DNA from: Prunus persica
Lineage: Eukaryota; Streptophyta; Magnoliopsida; Rosales; Rosaceae
NCBI RefSeq assembly: GCF_000346465.2
Contig: NC_034015.1
Span: 1,928,463 to 1,992,462, forward strand
Direction of reading: 5' to 3'
DNA: 64,000 nucleotides
Shown: positions 44,601-55,362 of the stretch, piece after piece
How the letters are laid out: each line of letters begins with the position of its first letter
Position numbering within the stretch: the stretch's first letter is position 1
Made by a program: the position numbers and the translations under genes
The notes under the pieces: model-generated
The model's database searches: none
What the model was told of the DNA's origin: nothing
Seen by the model: the letters and a program-made list of their open reading frames with translations, nothing else

Positions 44601-45348
44601 ATGGCACGGGCACAGTGCGTGGCAACCAACTTAGCGCCCCGAGATGCTATGCTTCAGTAGTCAAATCCACCAATCGCCAACTCAAGGGTGAGGCCCTTAG
44701 AGTAACCAAGGCCCCAGCCCCTCCCCGAGCCGCCACTCAACGACCTGAAGACCATAGGGAGGAATCTATCACCCAGCAGGCCGAACCTGTGGAAGACCTT
44801 GAGCTTGTTAGCCTCCGTGACGACAGCTCGGATCGGCACCTCCCTTTCACTAGAGCTTCACTCTGACCTCATAGCCTTCCTTCGCCTAAACTCCGAGGTC
44901 TTCACATGGTCTTACAACGATATGCCTAACATATCACCTGATATCATTTCTCATCGGCTAAGCATTAATCCTATAGTCCGACCCATTCTGCAGAAGCATT
45001 GTGCCTATGACCTAGAGAGGTACGAGGCCATGAAGGCGGAGGTGGACAAGTTGAGCAGCATTGGGTTCATCAAGAGGGTGGACTATCTCACCTAGCTGGC
45101 TAATGTGGTGATGGTCCGCAAACCACAGAAAGGCTGGTGCATGTGTGTAGACTACACCAACCTTAATCGGGCTTGCCCAAAAGATAGCTTCCCTCAACCT
45201 CGAATCGATCAGCTTGTTGACGCCACAACTGGCCACGCCCTTCTTAGCTTCATGGATGCCTACTATGGGTACAATCAGATCTTCATGCACCCTGATGACC
45301 AGGCCCACATATAATTCATTACCGATCGTGGCCTCCACTGCTATAAGG
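41631..45348 (+). mobile_element. Gypsy retrotransposon 3, truncated within RT
   Basis: LTR 41631-42123 (TGTGTTTACACC…AGCATCAACA, 493 bp) with a TATA box CTATAAATAGGG at 41883-41894. PBS GTTTGGCGTCGTCTATGGG at 42124-42142. Then gag, protease and part of RT. It ends at about 45348 by fusion to CCCH exon sequence. No 3' LTR is in the window. Confidence 0.8.
42238..45348 (+). pseudogene. Gypsy 3 gag-protease-RT, degenerate
   Basis: Gag: MSTEDSHDTQSHTPHGDTS and a coiled stretch, then the capsid-like RIAFYTDTEDPLTHIYSFQS, LSGAALNWFYRLNPCTINSF and FNSLKQTFLDHFMI, followed by stops at about 43270, 43338 and 43395. Protease: PVDTGSLVSVMFADAFNDLQ and TAYNCILRRPALAQMK (44290-44560), in frame to 44866. 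RT: DMPNISPDIISHRLSINP, VDYTNLNRACPKDSFPQP and LLSFMDAYYGYNQIFMHPDD, then a stop at 45312 and FITDRGLHCYKV. CCCH sequence begins exactly after that. The RT catalytic motif is not reached. Related in style to Gypsy 2 at 25.4 kb. Confidence 0.82.
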
Positions 45349-46349
45349 TGCAAGTTCAATCATCCGAAGGACAAACTGGCTGCAAATGATATGTGGATTT
45401 TTCAAGAGTTAACTGTCATCTGGACCTATTCCCTATTTTATTATGATATGATGCACTACTCTGGTTTTTGGTTGCTTCAGAAAATGCTGATGTTTTTGCC
45501 TTACCTAAGAGGCCTTTTGAACCCCCATGTGCAGTAAGATATATTTCCATTACATTTTTGGCGTGCATTATCTATCTATCTATGATGTAGATTTGCTTAT
45601 ATTCCATTTTCATAACTTTTAAACAGTTTCACTTGAAAACGGGGCAATGTAAGTTTGGTGCAACTTGCAAATTTCATCACCCGAAAGATATCCTGATACC
45701 ATCAGCGGAGCAAGAGAATACAACTGGAGAAACTGGGACAACTATTCAGCTGGAGGGAACTAGATTTGCTGTGAAGGCTCCTGTTTCATTCAGCCCTGCA
45801 CTATCATTTAACTCCAAGGGTTTTCCTGTAAGACTGGTAAGGACGAAGCAACGCATGAGCCTCTTATTATTCTATTTGCATTACTTCCAGATTTTTAGTT
45901 ACTTCTTTTTTCTTTTGATTTAACAGCTTTTTGATGTTGTAAATTTATGTTGATCATGTATCTTTTGCTTCTAACAGGGTGAACCCGATTGTCCATTCTA
46001 CCTAATTGGAAGGTCAGCATATGAATAGTTTCGTTGGATTATATTGTGATAAAAGTAAAAGATGACTGAGAATTCTTAAATGGATTTTGTCTTCTAAATC
46101 AGTTGCAAGTATGGGGCCACTTGGGCACGACTTAGGAGAAAGAAAAAGGCACTATTAGACGATCTTGTTGCTGCGTCCACCACACACTCAGCGCAGTCGG
46201 CAATACCTCCTATGTGAGGAGAAGCCCATGTAGAGAATTTTGTAGTTGGTAATGTCCAAGTTTGTAATCAGTGATCTTATGGCGTGAATTCTTTATAAAA
46301 TACTGCAACATAAAAAAGTGCATTCATGTGATCCACCAGTACTTGGCCT

Positions 46350-46725
46350 CTTTTCCCGTGCATCAGGGTCTTCATGTGATTTGATAATCAACTTGAGTTG
46401 AAATTTATTGAGAAAATTCTCAGTGCAACTTGGACCCCAAATCAGATCAATACCTCTCTACATTTGGAGAAAAACCAGGAGTCATTAAGGGATCCAATCC
46501 GATCACATCATGTCACCATGAACCAAGTTGGGACCCCCTCATGGAGTATCAAGATAGGTCCCAACTTGATTCTTAGTGACGTGATGTGGTTGGATCATCA
46601 ATGAATCTTGGTCTCATTGGTCTGATTTGGGGTCCTGGCTGCACTGAGAATTTTCTTAATAAATTTCAACTCAAGTTGATCATTAAATCGCATGAAGGCC
46701 CTGATGCATCGGAAAAGAAGACATT
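46350..46725. repeat. Fold-back hairpin, copy B
   Basis: The same structure as 19251-19638. The left arm ends CCAAGTTGGGACC (46535) and the right arm begins AGGTCCCAACTTG (46556), with arms of about 180 bp. It lies just downstream of the CCCH copy, as in copy A. Confidence 0.82.
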
Positions 46726-46779
46726 ACTGATTACAAAATTCTTTGCTAGCGGGATGCGATTTGCGAGGTTGTACCCTTG

Positions 46780-48789
46780 CCCTCCGTTTGGATGAGGAAT
46801 TGAAAATTACATAGAATTCTAAAATGATGGAATTTTGATCTCTGTCATTTAAATTTTAGTGTTTGGATTTATGTATGTCGGATTTTGTAAATGATAGAAA
46901 TTTTAATGTTTGGATAGTTCATGGAAATCTTAAATGTTAGAAATTAAATATTTTATGAAATTTATAATTTATTTCTAACTCATGAACGACATTTGTATCA
47001 GAAGAAAAAGAAACTCACAACCAACATAGAATGTATTACTCTAAATATAAAATAACATATTGTTTGATGAACTAAAGAGGTCAACAAATTGAAAAGAAAG
47101 AAAAAAGAGCATATTAGCAAATGAAATCACTCCCATGTGCAATAAACATCAACAAGATACTTTTTTTTTTCCCTATGTTGGGAATGCCTTCAGCATATAA
47201 AATTGTTTGTCATTTTCTATTAGCCAAACACATGGTTTGAGTTGTTCATTTTCACTAAGACTTGATATTGCTTGAAATTCAGCGTATCTATGTTGGATCA
47301 AGGTTCTTGATATTAGCACCGATAAACTCTTCAAATGATAAAACCATTCTAACAATCGAATCAGCAACATCATCTTTGAATGCTCCTCTTTTCTTTATAG
47401 AAAGAATATTAGAAGAATTTAATGCACAATTTCTTTTCTTTTGACTATTTGTTGAGTTTGGTGAAATATCATCAATAAGATGGGTATCTTCTAAAACTTT
47501 GTGTATCACCATCCAAATCAACATGTTCAACTTCATTGGTAGGAGGAGTCATAACCTTAGTTGCATCTGCATCCATTTCAACACTCTCCTCCAGTAGATC
47601 TATCTTTGTCATACAAATCTACTATATCTTCCCAATTTTCAATAACTTTAAATCGAAAACCTATAGCATTGCCATGAGACTACCATACAAATAGTCAAAG
47701 TCAAATAAGAAACTAATAAATATTTATACGGAGGCACATGATTAAAAAAAATAGCTTTAATATATTTACCTTCACATATTCTTCCCGAACATAATCTTCA
47801 TCCACACTTATCATCTTTTTTCCAACTGAATCCACTTTGACTTAATGTAATGCACATGCCTTGTACTCTTAATATACTATATATATATATATTTGTTTTT
47901 TTTGTTTTTTTTTTGTTTTTTTGTTTTTTTGTATTTGGTCAAACCTCTCAATATACTATAGTTTATAACAATCAAAGAAAACACTTAGGGTTTAGGCAAG
48001 GAGGAGCAAACACCTAAACTCGTGAATATGTGTAGCAACATACGGTCGAACTATTGGGAAGAAAAATATATAAAAGACAAGCAAGAAGAGGATAAACAGA
48101 GAGTGAAAAACTAACACATCAAACAAATTATTTTTAGGCAAAACCATATTCCATATAGAAAGCATAGAAGACAAAAGCATTAATAAGCACAAAGCGATAA
48201 AGTTAAGAAACATAGACAGAGTTGCAGGAAAACACTGCACACCAATATCCATGGGCACAGAGTATTTTTGTTAAAACTTCCCAAAATCCAGCCATAGTGC
48301 CGCAAAGATCACAAAATCCATTCATAATAGATTCAAAAATTTAGTCAGAAACACCCAACTGTGATATCCATTCAGAAATCATGGTAACCCTAAAGTAGAA
48401 AAACATGAGTTGACGGGGAGAGAGATAGGCTTGAAGACTAACATTCAAATTTAATGCATAGAGACAACATGTAACTCAAGAGCTCCTTCTCCTTCCTTCT
48501 CTAGTTGTAGCCTTGAGATTGGCAGAAGATAATTTTTGTAGCTGAGTTCTATTGTGAGTTTTGTTGTTGGGAAAAAATGAATTCCCGCTCTATAGAAATT
48601 GTGAAATTACACATATTTTGGTGGAAATTAAACTCAAGAATTTGTTGTCCAAATTTCCACCCTTTTTTCTACGCGTCATTTAATAAATTTTGCACTTAAG
48701 TTGCCAAACAAGGGAATTATCAATTTCTCCATTTAAATTCCCCACTTTTAACAAAATTCTGAGTTATTTTTCCTCATCCAAATTGAGGG
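46780..48789. mobile_element. Harbinger-like element with SANT-associated ORF remnants
   Basis: Inverted termini CCCTCCGTTTGGATGAGGAA and TTCCTCATCCAAATTGAGGG. The right flank is TTA (48790-48792). The left flank is TTG here but TTA in the copy-A counterpart (19694-19696), so TTA is the likely target duplication. On the minus strand, 47173-47373 and 47288-47536 read YAEFQAISSLSENEQLKPCV, NDKQFYMLKAFPT and DDVADSIVRMVLSFEEFIGA. These resemble the C-terminal part of the plant L10-interacting-MYB/PIF ORF1 class. No transposase was seen. The remainder (47600-48700) is A/T-rich, with poly-T/G runs near 47895. Confidence 0.65.
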
Positions 48790-48792
48790 TTA

Positions 48793-49860
48793 GGGTTTTG
48801 CATGGAATTCCTACTTAACTTGTTGAGGAATTTAGTGTGAGCCATTTTTGGGGCACTGGTCATCCATAACACAGGGATGTCATCCCACTTTGATGAAGTA
48901 AAAGCTGTAGTTCATGCTTTGAACCTTAGACAATGAGAACTGGAGAACTACTACCGACGACGACGCTGAGTGCATGGTTGAGGCAGCAATAAGATTGTCC
49001 CATAGTGCCTTTTATGCTCTCTTTAGTCATTTCTAATCCTCTTGGTGAGAGAAACTCCTTAAGGATTCATAAGCTTTCGGAGTGCTTTAGAGTGCTTTCG
49101 GAGTGCTTTGGAGTTTGATTCTTAAACTCAGGCAAAAGGGTGACATCATCCACTCTTTTCACAGTAGTTCATGCCCATATGGAGCTGTTGGAACGAAAAA
49201 CCACCTACACGGGTCACAGAAAATTAGGTGATTATTTAGATCACTTTACCATGTTTGCATTTAAAAAAAAAAAGTTATTTGTAACTAAATAAATATTTGA
49301 GATAGGGAGGAACTCGAAGTCTTCCTTACCTAACAAAATTGAGAGATATACTGCTAAATTGATAGTTAGTTGAGTAAAGCGTATGATGAGACACAATTCG
49401 TTGGAGGTGAAAATCTGGTTGCAAAGCATATTCATTTACAACAATTTGAGGTTGGCTTTATGGTAACAAACAGTACAATTCAAATGAGTTAGAACAAATA
49501 TTTTTTTTCTTCGTATATTGTTATGGCTATCCTAAACCAAGTAGAGGATCCGAATTCATCCTACAATACTATTAGAACAAGTTATCCAAATCCAATAGAC
49601 AAAGTTAAATTAAAACATACCAAATTAGACTCAAACCAGAAATAGAAAACTTTTGGCCTTTGAGCGCTATTTCTATTTCGAGATGCTGATTCATTTGTTC
49701 ATCTTTTCTACATTAGCAGCCATGACATTGAAATGCCCAAAACCAGTATGTATTCGGGCGAGAAGAAAAGAGGAGAAAAACACTTGCCACAGACAAAGTG
49801 CCTGCCAACTGCTGAGAGATTTAGACATTGTGAGTTGTTGTATTGTTAATTGACACAAAT
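48793..49860. other. Non-coding stretch with an inverted fragment of CCCH-adjacent DNA
   Basis: Bases 48957-49015 are the inverse complement (diverged) of 46141-46200, the KKALLDDLVAASTT region after the CCCH fingers. Bases 49075-49125 repeat GAGTGCTTT(C/A)GGAGTGCTTT. The rest is A/T-rich, and I see no gene. Confidence 0.5.
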
Positions 49861-49864
49861 TAAT

Positions 49865-50311
49865 ATGCAATCATCCAATTAAAAATACCTGCAAGTGCAC
49901 GAATCTATTGAGGTATAGATTTTGTAAGTATGGGTCGATCCCACGAGGAACTATCGGCTTACTACAAGTTTTAATTTGGGTATGTAAAGAACACTTATTT
50001 AACACAACACAAAAGCACAAAACAAATTGGAAACTAAAAGTTAGTAAAGAAAGGTAAAAGAAAAGAAACAAACAAGAAACCAAAGATAAACACAAATTTC
50101 ACGTTCGACCTCTGTCCAGTTTTTTAACTATAACTTTCCAACCGTTTGTCCAAATTTCACGTTCTTTATATGGTTGGATTCAGCACAGAAAAAGGAAGAA
50201 TACAAAAATAAGTAAAATTCAGTGAAGAAAACATATAACATTTCAAACACACACACACACACACGATTTTGAGGGGAGGGGAGGGGGGTTTGATTTGATT
50301 CAAGTAACCTA
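49865..50311. repeat. Left part of an LTR-like repeat split by Copia 3
   Basis: Contains TGCAAGTGCACGAATCTATT and GGTCGATCCCACGAGGAACT, words I associate with plant LTR retrotransposon ends. The sequence after the Copia (55363 onward, to about 56200) continues as one A/T-rich block, so the Copia inserted into this repeat. Not classified further. Confidence 0.4.
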
Positions 50312-50316
50312 ATTCT

Positions 50317-50776
50317 TGTTGGGAAAGATTGCGAAAAAATCAAAGAGCCAATAAATAAATATGGCACTCCCAGGATCTGACTTCTCCCAGCCTTGTGTAA
50401 ATAAAATGGACAAAATTAACACTCTATCTTCCACTAAGAAAAATAATGGGAATACAAAAATAATCTCACCAAACACCGGTGGCTAAACTCTCTCTTGGTT
50501 TTTCTCTCAAGAGGATTTTCTCTCTCACACAAGTGAGGTTTTCTTATCTCTCAAAACTCTCTATGTTTTGGTTTTCTAAAGGATGATTTGAATTGAAGAA
50601 AGGCAGCTACTTTTATAGCCAATGTTCCTGACAAATTGGTGGCCTTGAATGCGAGAGAGTTTTTCTCATTTTCTCTTCCGTTCGTTTTCTTCAAATTTTC
50701 CCGTCTTTTCTTTTATTTTATTTTAATATTTATTTTCCTTCTTTTTCTCTCCTCCACTAACGAGGGAAACCCATCA
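50317..50776 (-). repeat. 3' LTR of Copia 3
   Basis: 460 bp, ends TG…CA. Differs from the other LTR at three positions (near 50435, 50594 and 50705). Confidence 0.93.
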
Positions 50777-50792
50777 ATCTCCCCCTCCCGAC

Positions 50793-53700
50793 TTAGGTGG
50801 AGGGCTCCAGCAGTCCAGCTGCTCTTCTGCAAAATTCGTACTTGTCCTTAGGTAAGGACTTGGTCATCATATCTGAACTATTGTCATCAGTATGGATTTT
50901 CTCAAGCTGTAATTGCTTTGACTCCAACACATCACGTATCCAGTGATATCGTACATCAATGTGCTTCGACCTCGAGTGAAAACTCGGATTCTTGCTCAAG
51001 TGGATCGCACTCTGACTATCGCAATGCAAAATGTATTTGTGTTGCTCTTGCCCTAATTCTTGTAGGAATCGCTTCATCCATAGCATTTCTTTGCATGCTT
51101 CAGTAGCTGCAATAAACTCTGCCTCTGTAGTTGATAGAGCAACACATTTTTGTAACTTTGATTGCCATGAAACTGCTCCCCCTGAAAATGTAATCAGGTA
51201 TCCTGAAGTAGATTTTCTGGAATCAAGATCTCCTGCCATGTCTGCATCTGTGTAGCCAATCAATTCAGGTTTTCCACCTCCAAAGCACAAACTCATTTTG
51301 GAAGTATCCCTGAGATATCTGAGAATCCACTTCACAGCATTCCAATGCTCTCTGCCTGGTTTAGACAGGAATCTGCTTACAACGCCAACTGCGTGTGTTA
51401 TGTCTGGCCTCGTGCAAATCATTGCATACATCAGACTACCAACAGCTGAGGAATATGGCACCATTGCCATGTTTTCTTTTTCTTTCTCACATGTGGGACT
51501 CTGCTTTGAACTAAGCTTGAAGTGACTAGGAAATGGAGTAGAAACTGGTTTTGCTTTATCCATGTTAAACCGCTTTAGTACCTTCTCGATATAACTTTCT
51601 TGTGATAACCTCAACTTCCGATTTTTTCTATCACGGGATATACTCATACCGAGGATTCGTTTTGCGGGTCCTAAGTCTTTCATAGCAAAAGACTTGCTCA
51701 ACTCTTTCTTCAGCTTGCTAATCTTGTCACTGTTTTGTCCTACGATCAACATGTCATCGACATAGAGAAGAAGTATGATGAATTCACCATCATCAAATCT
51801 TTTCACAAATACACAATGGTCTGAAGTAGTCCTTCGATATCTGTGTTCAATCATGAAGGAATCAAACTTCTTGTACCATTGTCGAGGTGCCTGCTTGAGT
51901 CCATATAAGCTCTTCTTCAGCCGACATACCAAATCTTCTTTTCCTTTGACTTTGAATCCTTCTGGTTGCTCCATGTATATTTCTTCTTCAAGATCTCCGT
52001 GAAGAAAAGCTGTCTTCACATCTAGCTGTTCGATCTCGAGATTCAGGCTTGCAGCCAAACCGAGTGCAACCCGTATGGATGACATCTTCACTACGGGTGA
52101 GAAAATCTCTTCAAAGTCAATTCCTTTCTTCTGACTGAAACCTTTCACAACTAGCCTTGCCTTAAACCTGGGCTTAGAGTTGTTTTCTTCCGTCTTCAGT
52201 CGATACACCCATTTGTTCTTGAGTGCTCTTCTACCTTTTGGTAGGTTCACTAGATCATATGTGTGGTTCTCATGCAGAGATTGCATCTCTTCATGCATGG
52301 CTTTCAACCACTCATCTTGTTGATCATGAGTCAATGCTTCTTTATAGCATTCTGGTTCTCCCCCGTCTGTTAGGAGAACGTAATCATCTGGAGAATACCT
52401 ACTCGGAGGTCTCCGTACCCTGGTCGATCTTCTTGGTTGGAATTCGGCCTCTGGCTCTTCATCGGCTTGTGCTTCTAGCCCTTCATCCGCTGCATCATCT
52501 ATTATATCATCAGTTGTATGACCATCACTCATGTCACTATCAACTGGTTCATTTATAATAGGATCATTAGCTAGATCATCAGTATCATTGGATTCATCTC
52601 GCTCGTTATTGTGCTCCAATGGGGAAGGAACTAGCTCTAAGTTAGCTGGATATTCTCTAGGATTATTAGGTTTATCACCTCTTCGAATGTCTTCAATGTT
52701 CTGTTCTTCAAAGAAGACAACATCTCTACTTCTAATAATCTTTCTAGCTACAGGATCCCATAACCTGTAACCGAATTCTTCATTCCCATATCCCACGAAG
52801 ATACATTCTTTCGACTTTGCGTCGAGCTTGGATCTCTCGTCTTTAGGAATATGAACAAAAGCTCTACAACCAAAAACTTTCAAATGATTGTAGGAAACGT
52901 CTTTTCCCGACCAGAACTTGTTTGGGACATCACCATTCAAAGGCGCTGAAGGAGAAAGGTTGATTAGATCAACCGCAGTCATCAGGGCTTCACCCCAAAA
53001 ACTTTTGGGCAGCTTTGCATGAGATAACATTGTTCTTATTCTTTCAACAATTGTTCTGTTCATTCTCTCAGCTATGCCATTATGCTGAGGAGTCTTCGGA
53101 ACAGATCTTTCATGCCTGATTCCATTACTTCTACAGTAGTTTCTAAATGCCCCCATATATTCTCCTCCGTTATCGGTGCGAATACATTTGAAGCTTCTAC
53201 CAGTCTCTCGTTCAACGCTAGCATGAAACTGCTTGAACACTTCATACACTTGATCTTTTGTTCTAAGTGCGTAAGCCCATACCTTCCTGGAATGATCGTC
53301 AATGAAGGTAACAAAATATCTTGCACCACCAAGAGTACTAGTGGTCATAGGACCACAAACATCAGAGTACACAACATCCAATACATTGGGTTTTCTTTGT
53401 GCATGACCATGTTGAAACGAAGCTCTATGCTGCTTTCCAGCCAAGCAATGCGTGCATGATTTTAGAGGCATGCCTTTCTTCATCCCAATCAGTGCCTTTC
53501 TTTTGGCTAGAATTTGCAGCCCTTTCTCGCTCATGTGACCGAGCCGTTTATGCCATAGCTCGATTGAGTCTTCTGCGAGAGCATTTACGTACCCATTACT
53601 AACTTTTGCATGTGTCATGTATAGGGTGTTCTCCTTCTTCCCTCGTGCTAGGACAAGAGAGTTCTTGCTGAGTTTCCATTTCCCTTCAGCAAAGACATTG

Positions 53701-54848
53701 ATGTATCCTTCATCGTCAAGTAATCCAGTGGAGATTAGATTGAGACGCATGTCTGGAACATGTCTCACATCCTTGAGGACCAAGTGACAACTTGTGTTGG
53801 TTTCAAGGGAAATATCTCCTCTTCCCACGATCTTGGACAATTTGTCATTTCCCATCCTCACATTACCAAAATCTCCATTGGTGTAAGATGTAAAGAAGTC
53901 CCTCCGTGAGGTAACATGAAATGATGCACCAGAGTCCACTATCCAGCATGTATCTTGAGAGGAAAAGTTAATGAAACCATCACCACATAGAATAATTACC
54001 TCATTTCCACTAGAGGTAGTTGCGGTCGTGTGTCTGGCATCACTCTTTTCGTTACCTCTATCTTGCTCTCGTTTAAACAACCTGCACTCTCTCTTCATGT
54101 GGCCTATCCCGCCACAATGGTAACATTCTAGGTCCTTTCTTGTCTTGGACCTTCCTCTCGAGCCATCTCTTGACCTGCCCTTTGACTTGTCTCGTCTGTG
54201 GAATTTTCTATTGTTAGTTCTTCCACGATACTCTGAGACAAGGGCTTCTGACTCGGCTACTACACCTTGTTCTTTCCTCCTTGCTTCTTCATTGAACATG
54301 CTATCTTTAACTATGTCCAATGTAAGAACGCCTTGGGGAGCTGAATTGCTTAAGGATACTACTAGTGTATCCCAGCTATCAGGCAAAGAGCTGAGTAACA
54401 TTAGTGCTTGTAACTCATCATCAATCACCATCTTCATATTCGTCAACAGGTTGATCAAACCTTGGAAGTCACTGAGATGCTCGGTAACACTTCGACCATC
54501 TCTGTACTTAAGATTTACCAACCGTCGGATAACCGATGCTTTATTTTGAGCGGTCTTCCGCTCGTACATGGACGACAATTTTGTCCATAATTTGTATGCA
54601 TCCGTCTCTTGTGCAACATGGTGGAACACACTTTGATCCACCCATTGTCGGATTTGTCCGACAACTTTTCTATTCAGAATGCTCCATGCATCGTCTGACT
54701 TCCCTGCTGGTTTTTGTCCCAGCAATTGAAGGGGCTCATACAAATCCTTGCAGTAAAGGATGTCCTCCATTCTTGGATTCCAAATGGAGTAATTGGATGC
54801 ATTCAATTTTAACATTGTTGCTGATGATGATGATGATGATGACTCCAT
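50793..54848 (-). CDS. Copia 3 gag-pol polyprotein, 1351 residues, intact
   Basis: Starts ATG 54848, MESSSSSSSATMLKLNASNY; the Ser run is a TGATGA-type microsatellite. Domains in order: gag, residues 1-230 (VTEHLSDFQGLINLLTNM); CCHC knuckle, about 242-255 (CYHCGGIGHMKREC); aspartic protease, about 300-390 (CWIVDSGASFHVTSRR); gag-pre-integrase (LWHKRLGHMSEKGLQI); integrase with DDE pieces FIDDHSRKVWAYAL, IRTDNGGEYMGAF and QHNGIAERMNRTIVERIR; RT with ALKNKWVYRLK, EQLDVKTAFLHGDLEEEIYM and catalytic LLYVDDMLIVG; and RNase H (GYTDADMAGDLDSRKSTSGY, ALSTTEAEFIAATEACKEML). No stops or frameshifts. All catalytic signatures are present. The layout and motifs fit the Tork/Tnt1-type Copia group. It acts in cytoplasmic particles and integrates into nuclear DNA. 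Likely competent. Confidence 0.95.
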   Translation of the reverse strand: MESSSSSSSATMLKLNASNYSIWNPRMEDILYCKDLYEPLQLLGQKPAGKSDDAWSILNRKVVGQIRQWVDQSVFHHVAQETDAYKLWTKLSSMYERKTAQNKASVIRRLVNLKYRDGRSVTEHLSDFQGLINLLTNMKMVIDDELQALMLLSSLPDSWDTLVVSLSNSAPQGVLTLDIVKDSMFNEEARRKEQGVVAESEALVSEYRGRTNNRKFHRRDKSKGRSRDGSRGRSKTRKDLECYHCGGIGHMKRECRLFKREQDRGNEKSDARHTTATTSSGNEVIILCGDGFINFSSQDTCWIVDSGASFHVTSRRDFFTSYTNGDFGNVRMGNDKLSKIVGRGDISLETNTSCHLVLKDVRHVPDMRLNLISTGLLDDEGYINVFAEGKWKLSKNSLVLARGKKENTLYMTHAKVSNGYVNALAEDSIELWHKRLGHMSEKGLQILAKRKALIGMKKGMPLKSCTHCLAGKQHRASFQHGHAQRKPNVLDVVYSDVCGPMTTSTLGGARYFVTFIDDHSRKVWAYALRTKDQVYEVFKQFHASVERETGRSFKCIRTDNGGEYMGAFRNYCRSNGIRHERSVPKTPQHNGIAERMNRTIVERIRTMLSHAKLPKSFWGEALMTAVDLINLSPSAPLNGDVPNKFWSGKDVSYNHLKVFGCRAFVHIPKDERSKLDAKSKECIFVGYGNEEFGYRLWDPVARKIIRSRDVVFFEEQNIEDIRRGDKPNNPREYPANLELVPSPLEHNNERDESNDTDDLANDPIINEPVDSDMSDGHTTDDIIDDAADEGLEAQADEEPEAEFQPRRSTRVRRPPSRYSPDDYVLLTDGGEPECYKEALTHDQQDEWLKAMHEEMQSLHENHTYDLVNLPKGRRALKNKWVYRLKTEENNSKPRFKARLVVKGFSQKKGIDFEEIFSPVVKMSSIRVALGLAASLNLEIEQLDVKTAFLHGDLEEEIYMEQPEGFKVKGKEDLVCRLKKSLYGLKQAPRQWYKKFDSFMIEHRYRRTTSDHCVFVKRFDDGEFIILLLYVDDMLIVGQNSDKISKLKKELSKSFAMKDLGPAKRILGMSISRDRKNRKLRLSQESYIEKVLKRFNMDKAKPVSTPFPSHFKLSSKQSPTCEKEKENMAMVPYSSAVGSLMYAMICTRPDITHAVGVVSRFLSKPGREHWNAVKWILRYLRDTSKMSLCFGGGKPELIGYTDADMAGDLDSRKSTSGYLITFSGGAVSWQSKLQKCVALSTTEAEFIAATEACKEMLWMKRFLQELGQEQHKYILHCDSQSAIHLSKNPSFHSRSKHIDVRYHWIRDVLESKQLQLEKIHTDDNSSDMMTKSLPKDKYEFCRRAAGLLEPST

Positions 54849-54883
54849 CTTAAATTACACAAGAATATAATTTTTGAGCCAAA

Positions 54884-54895
54884 GCTCTGATACCA
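54884..54895 (-). other. Primer-binding site of Copia 3
   Basis: The minus strand reads TGGTATCAGAGC two bases inside the 5' LTR, the standard initiator-Met tRNA PBS of plant Copia elements. Confidence 0.9.
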
Positions 54896-54897
54896 CT

Positions 54898-55357
54898 TGT
54901 TGGGAAAGATTGCGAAAAAATCAAAGAGCCAATAAATAAATATGGCACTCCCAGGATCTGACTTCTCCCAGCCTTGTGTAAATAAAATGGACAAAATTAA
55001 CACTCTATCTTCCAATAAGAAAAATAATGGGAATACAAAAATAATCTCACCAAACACCGGTGGCTAAACTCTCTCTTGGTTTTTCTCTCAAGAGGATTTT
55101 CTCTCTCACACAAGTGAGGTTTTCTTATCTCTCAAAACTCTCTATGTTTTGGTTTTCTAAAGGATGATTTGAACTGAAGAAAGGCAGCTACTTTTATAGC
55201 CAATGTTCCTGACAAATTGGTGGCCTTGAATGCGAGAGAGTTTTTCTCATTTTCTCTTCCGTTCGTTTTCTTCAAATTTTCCCGTCCTTTCTTTTATTTT
55301 ATTTTAATATTTATTTTCCTTCTTTTTCTCTCCTCCACTAACGAGGGAAACCCATCA
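54898..55357 (-). promoter_or_regulatory. 5' LTR of Copia 3 with TATA box
   Basis: 460 bp. On the minus strand GGCTATAAAAGTAG at about 55189-55202 is the best TATA candidate and would drive the polyprotein RNA. Confidence 0.85.
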
Positions 55358-55362
55358 ATTCT

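Larger units (their letters stand above)
40975..46250 (+). pseudogene. CCCH zinc-finger gene, copy B, interrupted by Gypsy 3
   Basis: Homology to copy A begins at about 40975. Here the start codon is kept: ATG 41076, MSSHLFRYGAAQSAAAA, SSVYTSRALTDLTLR and DNHSRSSSMSL. A stop and deletions then follow. The first intron is invaded at 41631 by a Gypsy LTR. CCCH sequence resumes at about 45349, in the middle of the first finger (CKFNHPKDKLAAND), and continues with ALPKRPFEPPCA-type frameshifted sequence (45472-45535), TGQCKFGATCKFHHPKD (about 45637-45836), GEPDCPFYLIG (about 45979-46012) and SCKYGATWARLRRKKKALL (about 46104-46170). The exon holding EPDCPYKYF… and the intron before it are missing at the fusion. 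Confidence 0.82.
50312..55362 (-). mobile_element. Complete Copia element (Copia 3) with ATTCT target duplication
   Basis: Left LTR 50317-50776 and right LTR 54898-55357, 460 bp each. Both run TGTTGGG…CCCATCA, with three substitutions that I could count by eye. The flanks are ATTCT at 50312-50316 and 55358-55362. The element reads on the minus strand, so the right LTR is the 5' LTR. PBS TGGTATCAGAGC (initiator Met tRNA type) is adjacent at 54884-54895. A polypurine tract (GGGAGGGGGAGAT on the minus strand) lies just before the left LTR. All parts needed for transposition appear present. Confidence 0.95.

Noticed and set aside
52223..54549. Plus-strand frames of 79-134 codons across Copia 3
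   Set aside because: Antisense shadows of the intact Copia polyprotein.
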